From NCBI RefSeq assembly GCF_000013745.1, contig NC_007925.1, positions 682,001 to 746,000 on the forward strand: DNA of 64,000 bases, read 5' to 3'. A program made the translations under genes and the position numbers. The notes beneath the pieces were generated by a model, which saw nothing but the letters and a program-made list of their open reading frames with translations, ran no database searches and was not told where the DNA came from. Shown here one piece after another: positions 61,691-64,000 of the stretch (position 1 is the stretch's first letter; each line of letters begins with the position of its first letter). The stretch is from Rhodopseudomonas_A palustris_F. GTDB lineage: Bacteria > Pseudomonadota > Alphaproteobacteria > Rhizobiales > Xanthobacteraceae.

Positions 61691-62482
61691 GTGGAAACAG
61701 ATCTGGTCCTGACGGATATCCGTGACGGATATCGCGTCCTCACGCTCAATCGCCCCGACCGTCTCAACGCCTTCAACGCCGATCTGCACGCGGCGCTGAT
61801 CGCTGCGTTGGATGACGCGGAGGCCGATACCAGTTGTCGCGCGCTGATCCTGACTGGGGCGGGGCGCGGCTTCTGCGCCGGGCAGGATCTCGCCGACGTC
61901 GCAGCAGAGCCGGGCGAACTGCCCGACCTCGCGATCCCGATCGCCCGATACTACAATCCGCTGGTGCGCAAGCTGCGCGCGCTGCCGCTGCCGGTGATCG
62001 CTGCGGTCAACGGCGTCGCCGCCGGCGCCGGCGCCAACATCGCATTTTCCTGCGACATCGTGCTGGCGGCGAAGTCGGCGAAATTCATCCAGGCCTTCGC
62101 CAAGCTCGGCCTGGTGCCGGATAGCGGCGGCAGCTGGTTTCTGCCGCGCCTGGTCGGCGCCGCACGGGCCCGCGCGCTGGCGCTGTTGGCGGAGCCGGTG
62201 GCCGCCGAGCAGGCGGAAGCCTGGGGCATGATCTGGAAAGCGGTCGACGACGCGGGATTGCTCGCCGAGGCGCATCGGCTGGCGGCGCATTTCGCCACCC
62301 AGCCGACCACGGGGCTGGCGCTGATCAAGCAGGCGCTCGATGCATCCGAGAGCAACAGCCTCGATCAGCAGCTCGATCTCGAATGCGATCTGCAAGGCCA
62401 GGCCGGCCGCACCGCGGACTACAGCGAAGCCGTCGCGGCGTTCTTCGACAAGCGGCCGCCGCACTTCATCGGGAGACCATGA
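61691..62482 (+). CDS. paaG: PaaG-like enoyl-CoA hydratase/isomerase
   Basis: A 263-residue crotonase with GAGRGFCAGQDLADV (oxyanion loop) and KLGLVPDSGGSWFLPRLVG, where the conserved Asp marks PaaG (2-(1,2-epoxy-1,2-dihydrophenyl)acetyl-CoA isomerase) rather than a plain hydratase. GTG 61691 is the only suitable start, with GGAG seven bases upstream. It begins a paaG-paaI-paaK run; the one-base overlap with paaI shows an operon. Confidence 0.87.
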   Translation: METDLVLTDIRDGYRVLTLNRPDRLNAFNADLHAALIAALDDAEADTSCRALILTGAGRGFCAGQDLADVAAEPGELPDLAIPIARYYNPLVRKLRALPLPVIAAVNGVAAGAGANIAFSCDIVLAAKSAKFIQAFAKLGLVPDSGGSWFLPRLVGAARARALALLAEPVAAEQAEAWGMIWKAVDDAGLLAEAHRLAAHFATQPTTGLALIKQALDASESNSLDQQLDLECDLQGQAGRTADYSEAVAAFFDKRPPHFIGRP

Positions 62483-62958
62483 TGCACGCACGCAAAGAAT
62501 CCATCGACCGGCTCGATCCGCAGGTGCTCGCGGAAGCCTGCGCCGACGCCATGCAGCGCGACGACCGCGCCACCAAGACGCTCGGCATCGCGGTGGTGCG
62601 CGTCGGCCCCGGCGAGGCGGTGCTGACCATGACGGTGCGCGACGAGATGGCCAACGGCCACGGCATCTGCCACGGCGGCTTCATCTTCACGCTGGCGGAT
62701 TCCGCCTTCGCCTATGCGTGCAACAGCTATGGCCAGCGCACCGTGGCGCAGCAATGCGCGGTGACGTTCCTGCAGCCGGTGCGTGTTGGTGCGCGGCTGG
62801 TCGCTCACGCCTTCGAGCGCTCCAAGGCGGGGCGCGGCGGCATCTACGACGTCACGGTGCGGGACGCCGACAACGTCGCAGTCGCCGAGTTTCGCGGCCA
62901 TTCGCGCACCGTCGCCGGCGACCTGTTGGCGCCCGACACCGACACCCCGCAACAGTGA
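62482..62958 (+). CDS. paaI: PaaI hotdog-fold hydroxyphenylacetyl-CoA thioesterase
   Basis: A 158-residue hotdog thioesterase. GHGICHGGFIFTLADSAFAYACN contains the helix with the catalytic Asp (TLADSAF) of PaaI, and QCAVTFLQPVRVG is the next strand. PaaI rescues CoA from dead-end phenylacetate-pathway thioesters. ATG 62482 overlaps the paaG stop (TGATG) and has GGGAG at a normal distance; an ATG one codon earlier is in frame. Confidence 0.88.
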   Translation: MHARKESIDRLDPQVLAEACADAMQRDDRATKTLGIAVVRVGPGEAVLTMTVRDEMANGHGICHGGFIFTLADSAFAYACNSYGQRTVAQQCAVTFLQPVRVGARLVAHAFERSKAGRGGIYDVTVRDADNVAVAEFRGHSRTVAGDLLAPDTDTPQQ

Positions 62959-62967
62959 TAGGCCGTC

Positions 62968-64000
62968 ATGGTTGAAATTCCTCTGCGCAAACTAAGTCAG
63001 CTCGCTCCCGAACCAGCCACGCTCGATCACTACGAGCGCGCCTCGCTGGACGAGCTGCGCGCCTGGCAGCTCACGCAACTACGCTGGTCGCTGCGCCACG
63101 CCTACGCCAACGTGCCGCATTATCGCAAGAAATTCGACGCCGCCGGCGTGCATCCCGACGATCTGACCTCGCTCGATGATCTGGCGAAATTTCCGTTCAC
63201 CACCAAGGCCGATCTGCGCGACAACTATCCCTACGGCATGTTCGCAGTGCCGGAGCACGAGGTGGCGCGGGTGCACGCCTCGTCGGGCACCACCGGCAAG
63301 CCGACCGTGGTCGGCTACACCAAGGGCGACATCGAGATCTGGGCCGACGTGGTGGCGCGCTCGATCCGCGCCGCTGGCGGCCGCCCCGGCATGAAGCTGC
63401 ACAACGCCTATGGCTACGGCCTGTTCACCGGCGGGCTCGGCGCGCATTACGGCGCCGAGAAGCTCGGCTGCATGGTGATCCCGGTGTCCGGCGGCATGAC
63501 CGAGCGGCAGGTGCAGCTGATCACCGACTTCAAGCCCGACATCATCATGGTGACGCCGTCCTACATGCTGGCGATCCTCGACGAATTCCGCCGCCAGGGG
63601 ATCGACCCGCGCAAGTCCTCGCTGAAAGTCGGCATCTTCGGCGCCGAGCCTTGGACCAACGCGATGCGCGAGGAAATCGAGCAGACCTTCGATCTGCACG
63701 CCGTTGATATCTACGGCCTGTCCGAAGTGATCGGGCCGGGCGTCGCCTCGGAATGCGTGGAGACCAAGGACGGGCTGCACGTCTGGGAAGACCATTTCTA
63801 TCCCGAGATCATCGATCCCGATTCCGGGAAAGTGTTGCCGGACGGCGAGCAGGGCGAGCTGGTGTTCACCTCGCTGACCAAGCAGGCGATGCCGGTGGTG
63901 CGCTATCGCACCCGCGACCTGACGCGGCTATTGCCCGGCACCGCGCGGTCGATGCGGCGGATGGAGAAAGTCACCGGCCGCACCGACGACATGATCATCC
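62968..64000 (+). CDS. paaK: Phenylacetate-CoA ligase PaaK, partial
   Basis: 344 codons are visible before the right edge. This AMP-forming CoA ligase activates phenylacetate to phenylacetyl-CoA, the first pathway step. Visible signs are NVPHYRKKFDAAGVHPDDL, the P-loop SSGTTGKPTVVGYT (about 111-124), GYGLFTGGLGAHYGAEKLG, FGAEPWTNAMREEIE and DIYGLSEVIGPGVA. It starts nine bases after paaI. Family length is about 435-445 residues, so roughly 95 are missing. Confidence 0.93.
   Translation, partial: MVEIPLRKLSQLAPEPATLDHYERASLDELRAWQLTQLRWSLRHAYANVPHYRKKFDAAGVHPDDLTSLDDLAKFPFTTKADLRDNYPYGMFAVPEHEVARVHASSGTTGKPTVVGYTKGDIEIWADVVARSIRAAGGRPGMKLHNAYGYGLFTGGLGAHYGAEKLGCMVIPVSGGMTERQVQLITDFKPDIIMVTPSYMLAILDEFRRQGIDPRKSSLKVGIFGAEPWTNAMREEIEQTFDLHAVDIYGLSEVIGPGVASECVETKDGLHVWEDHFYPEIIDPDSGKVLPDGEQGELVFTSLTKQAMPVVRYRTRDLTRLLPGTARSMRRMEKVTGRTDDMII

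Overview
The window is high-GC alphaproteobacterial DNA. Gene content points to a Rhodopseudomonas/Bradyrhizobium-type member of the Rhizobiales: a dorSRCDA DMSO/TMAO respiration locus, an exopolysaccharide locus with Tat-exported GH10 and CelD-type acetyltransferases, a liv ABC transporter divergent from paaGIK, and a REP-like palindrome. The species call is inference; there is no rRNA or other marker.

Region 1 (1-19.2 kb) is a catabolic region. It begins with the decayed C-terminal end of a serine recombinase. A 6-oxocamphor-hydrolase-like crotonase, an SphA-type outer-membrane channel and a LysR regulator follow. Then comes a long same-strand run: BKACE (beta-keto acid cleavage enzyme), thiolase, CoA-transferase A/B, two paralogous MFS carriers, a second thiolase, acetate kinase, phosphotransacetylase and an SDR, with a HAD hydrolase and a CBS protein downstream. 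Read together: a cyclic or linear beta-diketone is taken up, hydrolysed, split by BKACE to acetoacetate plus an acyl-CoA, activated, thiolysed to acetyl-CoA, and partly turned into ATP through Pta-AckA. The set resembles the anaerobic phloroglucinol (triacetate) route, but the substrate is not proven.

Region 2 (19.2-25.7 kb) is a mobile-element graveyard: a frameshifted and truncated IS66 remnant, a helicase-less MobF relaxase, a VirD4/TraD-type coupling protein, a small accessory protein, and over 1 kb of mostly noncoding DNA with a tRNA T-arm-like sequence. With the recombinase remnant at the left edge, this suggests regions 1-2 are an acquired island.

Region 3 (25.7-39.4 kb) is the DMSO/TMAO respiration locus: hybrid kinase DorS, regulator DorR (convergent), pentahaem DorC, chaperone DorD and molybdoenzyme DorA. 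Downstream is an unusual module: a secreted protein with an ApbE-type flavinylation motif, an 800-residue PepSY-flavodoxin-ApbE fusion, and a second, divergent DorA. I regard this as the best candidate for an undescribed electron-transfer system, with covalent flavin feeding a second S/N-oxide reductase.

Region 4 (39.6-56.7 kb) is an exopolysaccharide locus after a VanZ-like protein and a proline dehydrogenase. It holds an O-antigen ligase/polymerase, a flippase, five glycosyltransferases including one WecG/TagA type, a GH10 glycosidase, two GNAT proteins, a polysaccharide deacetylase and a Wzc-like co-polymerase whose kinase P-loop is degenerate. TTAACC-type motifs recur in its intergenic regions.

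Region 5 (56.75-64 kb) is livKHMGF on the minus strand, divergent from paaG-paaI-paaK. The two operons share a TetR-type dyad, suggesting co-regulated uptake and breakdown of phenylacetate or a related aromatic acid. paaK runs off the right edge.
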